A stretch of 64,000 nucleotides of DNA from Desulfobacterales bacterium (GTDB lineage Bacteria > Desulfobacterota > Desulfobacteria > Desulfobacterales > SURF-7): contig JANQFQ010000116.1 of assembly GCA_028277765.1 (NCBI GenBank), positions 27,569 through 91,568 of the forward strand. Reading direction: 5' to 3'. Made by a program: the position numbers and the translations under genes. The notes under the pieces were generated by a model. The model had not been told where the DNA came from and made no database searches. It was given only the letters and a program-made list of their open reading frames with translations. The first letter of the stretch is position 1; each line of letters opens with the position of its first letter. Positions 51,886 to 62,000 of this stretch are shown piece by piece.

Positions 51886-52476
51886 TCAATGTATACCTGA
51901 TTCAATTTTATCTATAATTACAGGCTTTATCTGTTTATATATGTTAATGGCATCGTTCACTCCCTGGCAGACACCCCGTGTTGAAAGAGTTGCCCCTGAA
52001 ATCACATCAATATTGCCGCCATCTATATCAGGCTGAATTAGATTTTCGCTGATGTGAAGTTCCTGAAAACTTTTTTTACAATTGTCATCTGTTTCAAAAT
52101 TAACAAGTCCGGGTGTTTCATTATGCTGAGAAATACTGATCTTCTTTATCGTATCCGTCTTGAGATCAAATGCCGTCATAACCTGAATTTCTCCGCTATA
52201 CCCTACACCTGTCCCTTCTAACGCGATTCTTATGGAATCATCTTTGTATCTGCCAATAAATACTCTTTTTTCATCAATGACCGCCTGCATCGTTATCCCC
52301 TGTATGGCAGTTTGATCTGTCCCTGATATCTGCAAATTATTTTTAATTAGTTTTCTATTAACGTCACCTTCAATTATATAGACGCCTTCCTTTTTAAATA
52401 TTAATTTATGTGCGATATAGAATGCTGCTGACGCTAATATGCACAGGAATAATCCGGATATGATGATTCGTTTCAT
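51886..52476 (-). CDS. FMN-binding (RnfG/NqrC-like) membrane-anchored protein
   Basis: 196 residues. A single N-terminal membrane helix (IISGLFLCILASAAFYIAH) precedes a periplasmic domain with GYSGEIQVMTAFDLKTDTI, QHNETPGL and the flavin-attachment motif ISGATLST, where the second Thr is the covalent FMN-phosphate site in RnfG and NqrC. No other rnf or nqr genes are near, so it is an orphan electron carrier. Confidence 0.85.
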   Translation of the reverse strand: MKRIIISGLFLCILASAAFYIAHKLIFKKEGVYIIEGDVNRKLIKNNLQISGTDQTAIQGITMQAVIDEKRVFIGRYKDDSIRIALEGTGVGYSGEIQVMTAFDLKTDTIKKISISQHNETPGLVNFETDDNCKKSFQELHISENLIQPDIDGGNIDVISGATLSTRGVCQGVNDAINIYKQIKPVIIDKIESGIH

Positions 52477-52514
52477 GATTGTATGAAAGTTTTATGAATA
52501 AATACAAACCAGTA

Positions 52515-53615
52515 TTACAGCTTTTCCGGAAACAGGGCCATAATATCTTTTTCTGATGCTTTGCAGGTACCTCTCTCTGTTATAAAACCGGTCACCAGCC
52601 GTGCTGGTGTTACATCAAATGCATAGTTGCCAGCAGGGCTGTCTGCGGGCGGGACGAGCACGTTGGTTGTCCTGTTCTGGTCAAGACCCTGGACGTACCT
52701 GATTTCATCCGGGTTGCGTTCTTCAATGGGAATGTCCATCCCGTCTTTTAAGACCCAGTCGAAAGTGCTGGACGGGAGAGCCACGTAGAAGGGGATATTA
52801 TTATCCTTAGCCGCAAGGGCCTTAAGGTAGGTACCAATTTTGTTCGCCACATCACCAGTATGTGTCGTCCTATCGGTTCCCACGATGACCATGTCGACCA
52901 TTCCGTGCTGCATAAGGTGGCCGCCTGTATTGTCGGCGATGACCGTATGCTTGATGCCGTGTTTTCCCAGCTCCCAGGCTGTAAGCCTTGATCCCTGATT
53001 TAGAGGTCTTGTCTCATCCACCCAGACATGGATGTCGATGTTGTTATCAAACGCTGTATACATCGGTGCCGTTGCTGTGCCGTATTCTATGCAGGCAAGC
53101 CAGCCGGCATTGCAGTGAGTTAGTATGTTGACAGGTTCGTTGTTTTTCTTTTTGCTGATCTCTTGTATGAGGGGGAGGCCGTGCAGGCCAATCTGTCTGC
53201 AGTTCTCAGCTTCTTCCTCTTCTATGATACGGGCTTCATCGAGCGCAGCGTCTACTCTTGCTGAATCACTGTTTTCGTTCAGCATACGTTCAAGAACCCT
53301 GTCTACACCCCAGGAAAGATTGACGGCAGTCGGTCTGGCAGCTTTCAGCCTGTCACATTCAGCGGTCATATGATCATCCGTGACCAGTCCGCCTGGTGCG
53401 CTGACAGCAGCGATATAAACACCATAGGCGCCGGTAACACCGATAAGGGGTGCGCCCCTCACATACATCTCTTTAATCGCCGTGATAACTTGGTTAACTG
53501 TTTCAAGGTCAGCGACAATAAACTCATGGGGAAGGAACCGCTGATCTATCACATTTACTATTTCCGGATCCTGATTAAGCCATATGGGGCGAAGATCTTT
53601 TCCGTCAACTTTCAT
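52515..53615 (-). CDS. mtnA: Methylthioribose-1-phosphate isomerase (MtnA/eIF2B-alpha-like)
   Basis: 366 residues from ATG 53615 (AAAGGA upstream; an in-frame extension to 53690 lacks a ribosome-binding site). Motifs: YVRGAPLIGVTGAYGVYIAA, LTHCNAGWLACIEYGTA (catalytic Cys), VGTDRTTHTGDVANKIGTY (catalytic Asp) and FDVTPARLVTGFITERG. It isomerises methylthioribose 1-phosphate in methionine salvage; related enzymes act on ribose 1,5-bisphosphate or deoxyribose analogues. No other salvage gene is present. Confidence 0.92.
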   Translation of the reverse strand: MKVDGKDLRPIWLNQDPEIVNVIDQRFLPHEFIVADLETVNQVITAIKEMYVRGAPLIGVTGAYGVYIAAVSAPGGLVTDDHMTAECDRLKAARPTAVNLSWGVDRVLERMLNENSDSARVDAALDEARIIEEEEAENCRQIGLHGLPLIQEISKKKNNEPVNILTHCNAGWLACIEYGTATAPMYTAFDNNIDIHVWVDETRPLNQGSRLTAWELGKHGIKHTVIADNTGGHLMQHGMVDMVIVGTDRTTHTGDVANKIGTYLKALAAKDNNIPFYVALPSSTFDWVLKDGMDIPIEERNPDEIRYVQGLDQNRTTNVLVPPADSPAGNYAFDVTPARLVTGFITERGTCKASEKDIMALFPEKL

Positions 53616-53778
53616 GTCAATATCCTTTTGTTGTATTTGTTTTGTAATGTTGATGCAGGATAATAACACAATACAAGGTTTAACAGTCAAGGATATTAAA
53701 TATAAATAATCTGGACTCCGCTACTGAAACCGATTAGACTAATAAAATCTATTTTTTATAAACCTTATAAGGCATGTT

Positions 53779-54135
53779 ATGTCTAAAGCGTCTATCATTA
53801 TAATAGCCGGTTTTTTGGTTTTCCTGTTTGGGACTTACAAGATATCAGGATTAGATAGGGGAAGCCCGGAGTATTTATTTAATCTTATGTTATTGCTGTC
53901 AGGTGGCGGAGCCCTTATCGGCTGTACGTTTTATTATGCGTTCAGGATGTACATGCTGTATCGGAAGTTGAAAACAATGGACAATAGGATGGTGATGGAA
54001 TTGCAGGCAACGTTCGGAGATACGTTAAAAGGAGCATATCCTGATGCGGTGACGCTTAATGACTGCCCTCATTGCCGGAGTGATAATGGCGATGATACAG
54101 ATATTTGTGCTTATTGTGGAAAGAAAAGAAGATAA
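53779..54135 (+). CDS. Small membrane protein with C-terminal zinc ribbon
   Basis: 118 residues. Two predicted membrane helices (IIIIAGFLVFLFGTYKI and LMLLLSGGGALIGCTFYYAF) are followed by a basic cytoplasmic helix and a C-terminal zinc ribbon, CPHC and CAYC, ending in KKRR. Family not recognised. No obvious partner gene. Confidence 0.7.
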   Translation: MSKASIIIIAGFLVFLFGTYKISGLDRGSPEYLFNLMLLLSGGGALIGCTFYYAFRMYMLYRKLKTMDNRMVMELQATFGDTLKGAYPDAVTLNDCPHCRSDNGDDTDICAYCGKKRR

Positions 54136-54303
54136 ATAAAGAAGGTGAGAAGAACAGAAGATATATTAAACATATGAAAGTTAAGATTTAACTTTACAGG
54201 CAATGTAAGGTTCAAAACAAATAAAACACGATAAGAATTTACAATGTATGTAAAAATCAAGTTATAGGTCAGGGCAATTAACACAAAGTCAAAAGCAGAC
54301 AAA

Positions 54304-55089
54304 TTGAGTACTCAATTCAGCATCATTGACAGTCATGTGCATCTGGATCACATATACTTGAGGCATCCAGAACAGATAGATTGGATGCAGGGGAGGGGAT
54401 ATGTTCCGGTTTCCTGGTCTTTTGCTTCACGTGCGGAGACTGTTGATGATCTAAAGGATTATTTCAAGAATCAGGCTGATATTGTTAAAAAATTGAATAA
54501 ACAAGGATTTAAGTGCTTTTTCCTCACTGGAATTCATCCTCGGAACATCACTCCTGATATTAGGATAGGAGATGCAGAACGTCTTATCTTACCGTATCTT
54601 TCTGATCCTCTATGCCTTGGTATCGGTGAGATCGGCCTTGAGACAGGTTCTTCAGCGGAACAGGATATTTTTCTTGAACAGGTAAATATCGGAAAGGATA
54701 TTATCAGTTCAGGCCGGAGAATCGGCATTCACACGCCACGAAACAATAAACCGGATATCTGTCGTATGATGCTTTCTCTTCTTGATGGGTATACGGGGAT
54801 TGAAGAATATACGGTCATTGATCACTGCAGCCCTGAGACTGTCAGCCGCGTTCTTGATAGAGGTTTTTACGCAGGAGTTACCCTCAGTCCGGGTAAAACA
54901 TCTTTGGATGGCCTGGGAAAAATCGTTTTGGATAACAAGGCAGCACTTAACCGGATAATGTGCAATACAGACTCAGGGAATACTTTTTATGAAGATCTGT
55001 ACCTATTTCATGAATCCCCGATATTTTCATTTGAAATAAAGAAAAAAATGGCCTTAACCAATGCTTTCCTGTTCTTTAATCTGTCCTGA
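54304..55089 (+). CDS. TatD-like metal-dependent hydrolase
   Basis: 261 residues of the amidohydrolase superfamily. Metal-binding motifs: DSHVHLDH near the N-terminus, TGIHPRN, GIGEIGLETG, IGIHTPRNN and IDHCSPE, and a C-terminal Asp in CNTDSGN. TatD proteins are DNases or related phosphatases, but this one diverges from typical TatD. The only suitable start is TTG 54304, without a clear ribosome-binding site. Confidence 0.78.
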   Translation: MSTQFSIIDSHVHLDHIYLRHPEQIDWMQGRGYVPVSWSFASRAETVDDLKDYFKNQADIVKKLNKQGFKCFFLTGIHPRNITPDIRIGDAERLILPYLSDPLCLGIGEIGLETGSSAEQDIFLEQVNIGKDIISSGRRIGIHTPRNNKPDICRMMLSLLDGYTGIEEYTVIDHCSPETVSRVLDRGFYAGVTLSPGKTSLDGLGKIVLDNKAALNRIMCNTDSGNTFYEDLYLFHESPIFSFEIKKKMALTNAFLFFNLS

Positions 55090-55102
55090 CCAATACTATA
55101 TT

Positions 55103-55492
55103 TTACATACTGTGTAAGTTATTAACTGGTCCGACAGTATAAGTATTCATAAAAGTTTCCAGGAGAGAGGTCTGGCCTTCAGTTAAATTTTCAAACTGAA
55201 CCCCGCGTTGTCTGAATTGAATATTACTAACCCTTGCTTCCTTTTTCCATTCAATATCCGACACAACTTTTACAGAAAGTTTTAAGAAATATGAATTGTT
55301 GCCGGATATGTATAGAATTAATTCAGATGGATCCACAGGTTCGTTTTTATTGTTGATGTATCGAAACGCAAGACCGCCTTTGCTGATGTTTACCACCTGC
55401 CCCCGGATTTTGGAATTGTAATGCGCAGCACACGCGCCTTCTTTTACTTTAAATCTTTGATGTTTTCTTCTGTCAAACTTTTTCTGTACCAT
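55103..55492 (-). CDS. PilZ-domain protein preceded by a putative c-di-GMP riboswitch
   Basis: 129 residues, one PilZ domain: DRRKHQRFKV near the N-terminus and VNISKGGLAF near residue 34. The C-terminal GVQFENLTEGQTSLLETF resembles the PilZ protein at 19364-19789. The 5' leader on the minus strand contains an aptamer-like RNA (55594-55658) and an intrinsic terminator (55535-55570), so its expression is probably set by c-di-GMP, the ligand of its own product. Confidence 0.87.
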   Translation of the reverse strand: MVQKKFDRRKHQRFKVKEGACAAHYNSKIRGQVVNISKGGLAFRYINNKNEPVDPSELILYISGNNSYFLKLSVKVVSDIEWKKEARVSNIQFRQRGVQFENLTEGQTSLLETFMNTYTVGPVNNLHSM

Positions 55493-55534
55493 ATTGTTTT
55501 ACACCTTTGCTTAAATTATCCTTCCCGGCGTCAC

Positions 55535-55570
55535 AAAAAAGCCGGGTACCTCTTTAAAGGCAACCCGGCT
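55535..55570 (-). terminator. Riboswitch-associated intrinsic terminator
   Basis: On the minus strand AGCCGGGT (55570-55563) pairs with ACCCGGCT (55547-55540), followed by T6. The 5' arm is part of AGCCGGGTTGCC, an exact duplicate of the 3' end of the aptamer, so the aptamer's own arm could compete for the same partner. It lies 43 bases before the PilZ start codon. Confidence 0.75.
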
Positions 55571-55593
55571 GTCTTAGATCTTAATTGCTTATA

Positions 55594-55658
55594 GGCAACC
55601 CGGCTATCTCCCTAAGACCCGTGGCTTTCCGTCTCCCGATCACTCGGAAGTTGGCTTT
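55594..55658 (-). ncRNA. Probable c-di-GMP-I (GEMM) riboswitch aptamer
   Basis: Reading the minus strand, GCCAAC is followed by a 7-bp stem CTTCCGA/TCGGGAG closed by the GNRA tetraloop GTGA, then GACGGAAAGCCACGGGTCT, a short loop and AGATAGCCGGGTTGCC. Order and conserved pieces (GNRA-capped stem, GACG-AAAGCCACGGG, GCCGGGTTGCC) match what I know of the GEMM-I class. Differences, such as GACGGAAAG for GACGCAAAG, leave the ligand (c-di-GMP or cGAMP) open. It sits about 100 bases before a PilZ gene, a fitting target. Confidence 0.65.
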
Positions 55659-55939
55659 TTCTTTTATATGTGTATTATCATGCTATATAGGATTATTAAT
55701 AGAGTCAATAAATTTTTTTTTGTTTTGGCGACAAAGCCGACCGTATGAGCCTGAAAAAAACAAAAAATACAATAGGTTACTGAGATTTAAATCCCTGGGA
55801 CAGTACTACTAGAACACCTCGACTTAAGTCACTTTGTTACTCTCCGATTATTTTTACCAGCACTCTTTTACACTTTTTCTCCATGTGTTTAAAAATGGAA
55901 ACAGTATTTTTATATTGAAAGATAGCATTAATGGGAGGA

Positions 55940-58504
55940 TCATGTTACATTTTTAATTAACCCGGATAATTGCCGGTTAATTGTATCAGCCAGAGCATCA
56001 GCTTTGATCGGCTTTGGTAAATAGTCGTTCATCCCGGCGTTAAGGCATCGTTCTTTATCTTCCTTCATTGCGTTGGCAGTCAGGGCGATAATCGGAACAT
56101 CATGGTTTGTAACCTTGGATTGAGGATCACGAATGATTCTAGTGGCTTCCAGGCCGTCTACCTCAGGCATCTGGATATCCATGAAAACGAGATCATAATT
56201 ATCTTCCTCCAGAGCTTTTACAGCCTCTTTCCCATTATTGGTGGCATCAATATGGAACCCCATTTTTTCAATAAGACATACAACAAGCTTCTGATTGACA
56301 AAATTATCTTCAGCCAAGAGAATACGGATTTTCTGCTTGGCAATTTCATCTGCAATGAATTGCCTGATACTCTCTTCATTCTGTTTGTCAAACGTCAGTT
56401 CCTGGTTTTTTTCCAGTAGGTTAGTAATACACTTAAAAAGAATAGCGCTTTTAACGGGCTTGGTGATGTAAGCGGCAAAACCGATATCCTTTGCCTCTGC
56501 GGCAATGCCATGTTGACCGATGGACGTCAGCATAACCATGATCGTATCCATGAGTAGGGGGTGGCCCTTTATTTCATGACCAAGTGTTTTATCGTCCATA
56601 TCATGCATTTGCATATCAATAAGTACCATGGAAAAAGGTTTCCCGGATTTTACGCCGCCGAGGAGTATTTCCATTGCATGATCACCACTCATCGCTTCAC
56701 CAAAAGAGCATCCCCAAGATTGGAACCGTTTCTTTATGACCATTCGATTCAGATCATTCTCTGATACGATCAATATTTTTTTATCTCTGACGTCTTCGGG
56801 AACCATCATCTTCTTGACTGGAACCGACTTTTGCTTTCGTAGGACAATGGTAAACCAGAAAGAGGAACCTTTACCTTTTTGGCTTTCAACACCGATTTTT
56901 CCTCCCATCAGCTCTGTAAGCTGCTCTGAAATCGCAAGCCCCAGTCCAGTGCCGCCATATTGTCGGGTCATTGAATCATCTGCCTGAGAAAAAGATTTAA
57001 ACAGACGGTTAATATGAGCTTTTGGTATACCGATACCAGTATCTTTAACAATAACGCGGAGGGTTACATCTTTATCATTTTGATCTTCCACAACAACATG
57101 TACAAAGAGATCTCCTTTTTCAGTAAATTTTACTGCATTGCCTATAAGGTTTATCAAAATTTGTTTAAACTTCTCGCTGTCGCCAACCACAAGTGACGGG
57201 ACATCATTGTTGATCAGGCAGACCAGATTAAGGCCTTTTGTCTCCGCGCGAAAAGCCATCATATCAATAACGCTATCTATTGTTTCTGTTATATCAAATT
57301 CACGTTCTTCAAGTTCCAGCTGACCTGCTTCTATTTTTGAAAAGTCCAGGATATCATTAATTACCGATAGCAAAACATCGGCAGAAGTACGCATTGTTTC
57401 CACATAGTCACGCTGAGCCTTGTTTAGTTTTGTGTCTGTAAGCAGATCTATCATTCCTATAACACCGATCATAGGTGTGCGGATTTCATGACTCATATTG
57501 GCAAGAAACCGACTTTTTGCCAGGCTTGAAGCTTCTGCTTGTTTTTTAGCTTTTTCCAGTTTCTCCTCGAACTTCATTCTTCTGCGTGCTGACAAAACGC
57601 CAATCACGACACCCATTAAAATCGCTAGTATAACAAGGATAAATATAATTTTTTTTGTTCGTGCCACCTTTTGTTCTGTATCCAGGCGAGCCTTGTCCAT
57701 TACTGTCCAGCCCCTGTTTGAAATTTTTTCCGCATAGGCGATTATCCTTGGGGCAAGGGGGAAAAGAGTATGTTCAATTTCTTCACGCATTATACTTTTT
57801 ACCGCCACTATTTCTTCAAAAGTATCTAGGTAAGCTTTAAGATTAATTAATACTTCTTCAAATTGATTAAGTTTGGTTAATCTTTTGTCAGCTAGAATTT
57901 TATTAAGGTTAATTTTAATTCTATTAATATCAGAGAGCTGGGAATCGGAAAAATATATTTTTATGCCCATTCTGGTGTCCATAAAGATTTTAAGTGTTTC
58001 GCTGCTTAGAGCTGAAATCTTCTTTTCGTTAACGATGGACAGGCTTTCCAGTTTTTCTTGTATAATACCGCCTAAAAAAGAGAGGTAAATCTCATTGTCA
58101 TTCAGCGCCGCGAAACGCATCGCTACGTCACGGTATTTCTTTGTATATTGATCAAGCAGAATCTTAATTTCATTGAGATTTTTTAAATCTTCCTGATTCT
58201 GTATGAGAGTTTCAGCATTCTTTAATATGTGAAGAAGTTTTATGATGTTATCTTCCGCATCCCTATTGTCTTGATCCAGGTTATTGTAGATGAACTTTTC
58301 AACGGAACTTCTTAAAGAGAGTATTGTGGATTTTATTTCATCGGCCAGGATGACACTGCCGGCAACGTCCTCTGTGAGATGTTTAACCTTATTACCCAGC
58401 GTATTATGCTGGATAATCGCGATAATGCCAACAAGGGCAATTAAAAAAACCAGCGAAAGATACCTCGCCAGAATACCATAAAAACTTTTGTTAATATTAG
58501 CCAA
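55940..58504 (-). CDS. Membrane-bound hybrid histidine kinase with two receivers
   Basis: 854 residues. Membrane helix at about 13-33, a long helical periplasmic sensor (about 35-285), membrane helix at about 290-310, HisKA with MSHEIRTPM, an ATPase domain ([31 protein letters not shown]), a first receiver with [13 protein letters not shown] and a second with [14 protein letters not shown]. There is no HPt domain, so phosphate probably passes to a separate HPt, perhaps that of the kinase at 59094. It lies 32 bp after the YfiR-like gene in the same minus-strand operon. Confidence 0.95.
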   Translation of the reverse strand: MANINKSFYGILARYLSLVFLIALVGIIAIIQHNTLGNKVKHLTEDVAGSVILADEIKSTILSLRSSVEKFIYNNLDQDNRDAEDNIIKLLHILKNAETLIQNQEDLKNLNEIKILLDQYTKKYRDVAMRFAALNDNEIYLSFLGGIIQEKLESLSIVNEKKISALSSETLKIFMDTRMGIKIYFSDSQLSDINRIKINLNKILADKRLTKLNQFEEVLINLKAYLDTFEEIVAVKSIMREEIEHTLFPLAPRIIAYAEKISNRGWTVMDKARLDTEQKVARTKKIIFILVILAILMGVVIGVLSARRRMKFEEKLEKAKKQAEASSLAKSRFLANMSHEIRTPMIGVIGMIDLLTDTKLNKAQRDYVETMRTSADVLLSVINDILDFSKIEAGQLELEEREFDITETIDSVIDMMAFRAETKGLNLVCLINNDVPSLVVGDSEKFKQILINLIGNAVKFTEKGDLFVHVVVEDQNDKDVTLRVIVKDTGIGIPKAHINRLFKSFSQADDSMTRQYGGTGLGLAISEQLTELMGGKIGVESQKGKGSSFWFTIVLRKQKSVPVKKMMVPEDVRDKKILIVSENDLNRMVIKKRFQSWGCSFGEAMSGDHAMEILLGGVKSGKPFSMVLIDMQMHDMDDKTLGHEIKGHPLLMDTIMVMLTSIGQHGIAAEAKDIGFAAYITKPVKSAILFKCITNLLEKNQELTFDKQNEESIRQFIADEIAKQKIRILLAEDNFVNQKLVVCLIEKMGFHIDATNNGKEAVKALEEDNYDLVFMDIQMPEVDGLEATRIIRDPQSKVTNHDVPIIALTANAMKEDKERCLNAGMNDYLPKPIKADALADTINRQLSGLIKNVT

Positions 58505-58536
58505 AATTAAAAACTTTCTTTAGAAACGTCATTGTT

Positions 58537-59097
58537 TTAAAATTGCTTTGCTATTTTCAATATAGCAGGATTCCAGTAAATATTTTCGTTTTTTGATGAA
58601 TTCTTATTAAGCAGTACCTTTGGTTTATTGTCTTTTACGCTTATACCAACACCCAGTGAGACCCCTTTGGGTACGAGTTCAGCCATGCCGGTTATACTTA
58701 AAATTTTATTTGTACTGGTGTACTGTAATACTTCATTAAGCTTTGAAGCGTCGCCAAGATAAATGACTGAAGGTTTTTGTTTAGGTATATCGGGGCCTTG
58801 TGTTATAGCGGACAACGTTGAGCTGCCTATCTTACTCCCTACTCTTTTTTCAATTTCAGCTGCAAAATCCGAAGATCCAATAATATGAATGGTAATATTT
58901 TCTTTTTTGCTTAAATTTTTATCAAATGTAAGTAGCTTCATAAATAAAGCTGCCTGGATCTTAGTCGGTGCAACGTAATACTCTTCAGCAATGACCATGG
59001 GTGGCCATATAAAGAGAGAAGTCAGGATAAGTATATGATATTTATGTTTTTTTATAAGACTTAGCATGATTTTAATAAGCCTGATTGACGGTGTCAT
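58537..59097 (-). CDS. YfiR-like (DUF4154) periplasmic protein
   Basis: 186 residues. A signal segment (YHILILTSLFIWPPMVIAEE) is followed by a compact domain starting KIQAALFMKLLTFDKN and containing ITIHIIGSSDFAAEIEK, SVIYLGDA and GVGISVKDNKPKVLLN, the YfiR/DUF4154 pattern. YfiR represses the diguanylate cyclase YfiN in Pseudomonas; here it lies between two hybrid kinases instead. Its start overlaps the upstream kinase stop by 4 bases, so the products are probably made together and may interact across the membrane. Confidence 0.85.
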   Translation of the reverse strand: MTPSIRLIKIMLSLIKKHKYHILILTSLFIWPPMVIAEEYYVAPTKIQAALFMKLLTFDKNLSKKENITIHIIGSSDFAAEIEKRVGSKIGSSTLSAITQGPDIPKQKPSVIYLGDASKLNEVLQYTSTNKILSITGMAELVPKGVSLGVGISVKDNKPKVLLNKNSSKNENIYWNPAILKIAKQF

Positions 59098-62000
59098 TTA
59101 TTGAGATCAGCTAAAAGAATCTCAATTTCCGGGATCAGCTGGTTAACCATTTCTTTTAGTTTATCAAAAGAGCTTTGAGCGTGTGTCAAATCATGGTCAC
59201 GCCCCATCATTTCTAATTGTAAAGCCTTTTTGGTTACATCATGTGAGAAATAACTTGCCATGCCTTTTAATGTATGGGCATTTTTTTTAAGCTGATCACT
59301 ATCGCGGGCATCAATAGCTTTTTGAATTGCTTCTAAATATTGTGAATAACCTTCGGATTCATTCAGGAAACTTTCAGCAATTTTTTTTGATAACTCTGTT
59401 TTCTTTCCAAACATTTTCAAGAAAAACGGCCCGTCTTTTAACTCTACGGCCGTACTCTTTTCTTTTTTAATAGAATCGGTTTTGATATCTGAAGGGATCA
59501 ACTTATTAATAGCATTTATGAGTTTCTCAGGATCAATCGGCTTGGATATATAATCATTCATGCCTGCTTTCAAACATTCTTCTTTATCACCTTCCATGGC
59601 GTGAGCTGTCATGGCAATAATAGGTATATTATGATCCAGAACGCTCGATTTGGAATCCCTTATCAATTTTGTAGCCTCAAGGCCATCCATTTCAGGCATC
59701 TGTATATCCATCAGTACCAGATCGAATTGTTCCTGTCTCAAGGCTTTCAGTGCTTCAATGCCATTGGAGGCAATTATGATTTCGTAATTTTCAAGAAGCC
59801 CTACAGCTATCTTTTGATTAAAAACATTATCTTCAACCAGGAGAATACGTAAATACCTTTTTTTCGCGTCATCAAGAGAATATCGAGTGATAAGTGGTAT
59901 TTTATCATGATCCGGTTTTTCGGATAACTTGCTGAATACCGTTACTAGACAATCGTAAAGCTGGGAACGGCTAACCGGTTTTGTTAGGTAAGCGGAAAAA
60001 CCGATTTCGCTCATTCTGGCAGCATCACCGCGTACGCCGTAAGAGCTCAGTAAAACAAGGGATGTTTCCTTTAATTTAGGATCTTTTTTAATCCGTTTTC
60101 CAAGCCTTTCTCCTTCAATGGCTGGTTTAATACAATCAATGATGACGAGTTGAAATGGAGCCCCGGTTTCAATGCCCTTGTACAATAGGTCCATTGCTTC
60201 TTTTGTGTCTAATGTAGTGGTGAACCTGCAGTCCCAGGATTTTAGATAGCTGGAAAGAATCTCCATATTGCTTACGATATCGGCGACCAGAAGAAACCTT
60301 TTGTCCTGTATATCAGCAGGGAGTCTCTTCTGTTCTATTTTTTGCTGTTTTTTCAAGACAGCAGTAAACCAGAACGTGGACCCTTGTTTCTCTTTACTTT
60401 TAAAACCAAAATCCCCTTCCATCAGCTGGGCAAGGTTTTTTGAAATTACCAGCCCAAGACCTGTACCGCCATACTTTCTGGTAATTGACGTGTCAGCCTG
60501 GGTAAAAGGTTTGAAAAGTTTTCTCTGCTGTTCCCTGGAAATTCCAATGCCGTTATCTTTGACTTCGAACCGGATAATGGCATTAGTGTCAGTCTCTTTT
60601 ACTAAATAGACCGTTACTATAATCTCTCCTTTTTCAGTAAATTTTACAGCGTTGCCGATCAGGTTGATGAGAATCTGACGCAATCGTCCGGGATCACCCT
60701 GAAGGAGGGAAGGTACGTTTTGATTGATTAGGTATACTATTTCAAGTTTCTTTATACGGATATTTTCAGAAAACAAAGCAATCACGTCTTTGACCATCTT
60801 GCTGATATTAAAATCAATTTCATTCAGCTCAATCGCTCCGGCCTCTATTTTTGAAAAGTCGAGAATATCATTAATAATGGTCAGCAGGTTGTCCCCAGCT
60901 GTTTTTATGATATAAAGATAGTCACGTTCATTCTTATTATGGATTGTATTGAGCAGTAATGAGGTTGAGCCAATGATGGCGTTCATGGGGGTACGGATTT
61001 CATGACTCATTTTGGCCAGGAATTCACCCTTTGCGTTGTTGGCCCTTTTTGCTTCTTCAGCCATCTGATTCGCATGTTCAATGGCCAATAGGAGCTGACG
61101 GTTAGCCTCTTCGGTTTCAGTCTTTGAAAATATGAGTATCTCATCTGCCTGCTTCCTTTCAGAGATATCACGGGTGATTCCAACGAACCCTATGGGTTCA
61201 CCAGCATGATTTCTAATAAAAGACGCGGTTACTTCGGTCCAGACCGTATGGCCCTCCTCGTGGTATTGTTCGATTTCCACAGTACGTGACCGCACAGGAT
61301 CTCTCTTATTATCATTGGCAAGCTCTTCTCCAATGATTTCTGAGGCATGCGCATAAGATTCAGGAGTCAGCCTATCTTCAACATGTGTACCTATATACTT
61401 CTCAGGAGAATAGCCAAATAATTTTTCAGATGAGGGGCTGAGGTATGTAAAACGAAGATCCATATCTAAGGTCCAGATTGAATCATTCACGTTATCCGCG
61501 ATGATACGGTACATGTTTTCACTTTTTCTCAAGGCTTCTGTGGATAGTTTCAGATCATTAATGTCGAGGTATGTCCCGATAAACCTGAGGGCCTTGCCGT
61601 TGCTGTCCCGTTCAACAACTTTCCCCCTGAGCATTATCCATATATATTCACCGGATTTGGTTAAAACCCGATATTCACTATCAACGGTTTCTATTTCTCC
61701 TTTTATGTTCTGTAAAAGCAGTTGCGTTACCTGTTCCAGGTCGTCAGGATGAAGCAGTTTCATCAATGCGTTGACATTTGGTTCCAGATCTTCAGGGACA
61801 TATCCCAGAAACGCTACAGACCGTTCACCAAAATTGATATGACCGGTCTCTATATTCCAGTCCCACAAACCAAGGTTGGCACCACTTAGCGCCATATCTA
61901 TTAGTTCCCGGCTATTCTGAAGCGCTTTTTCAGCCTGCTTACGCTCGGTAATATCCCTGATGATCACCACCAGGTTTTCAATAATTCCTTCTTTGAAAAT

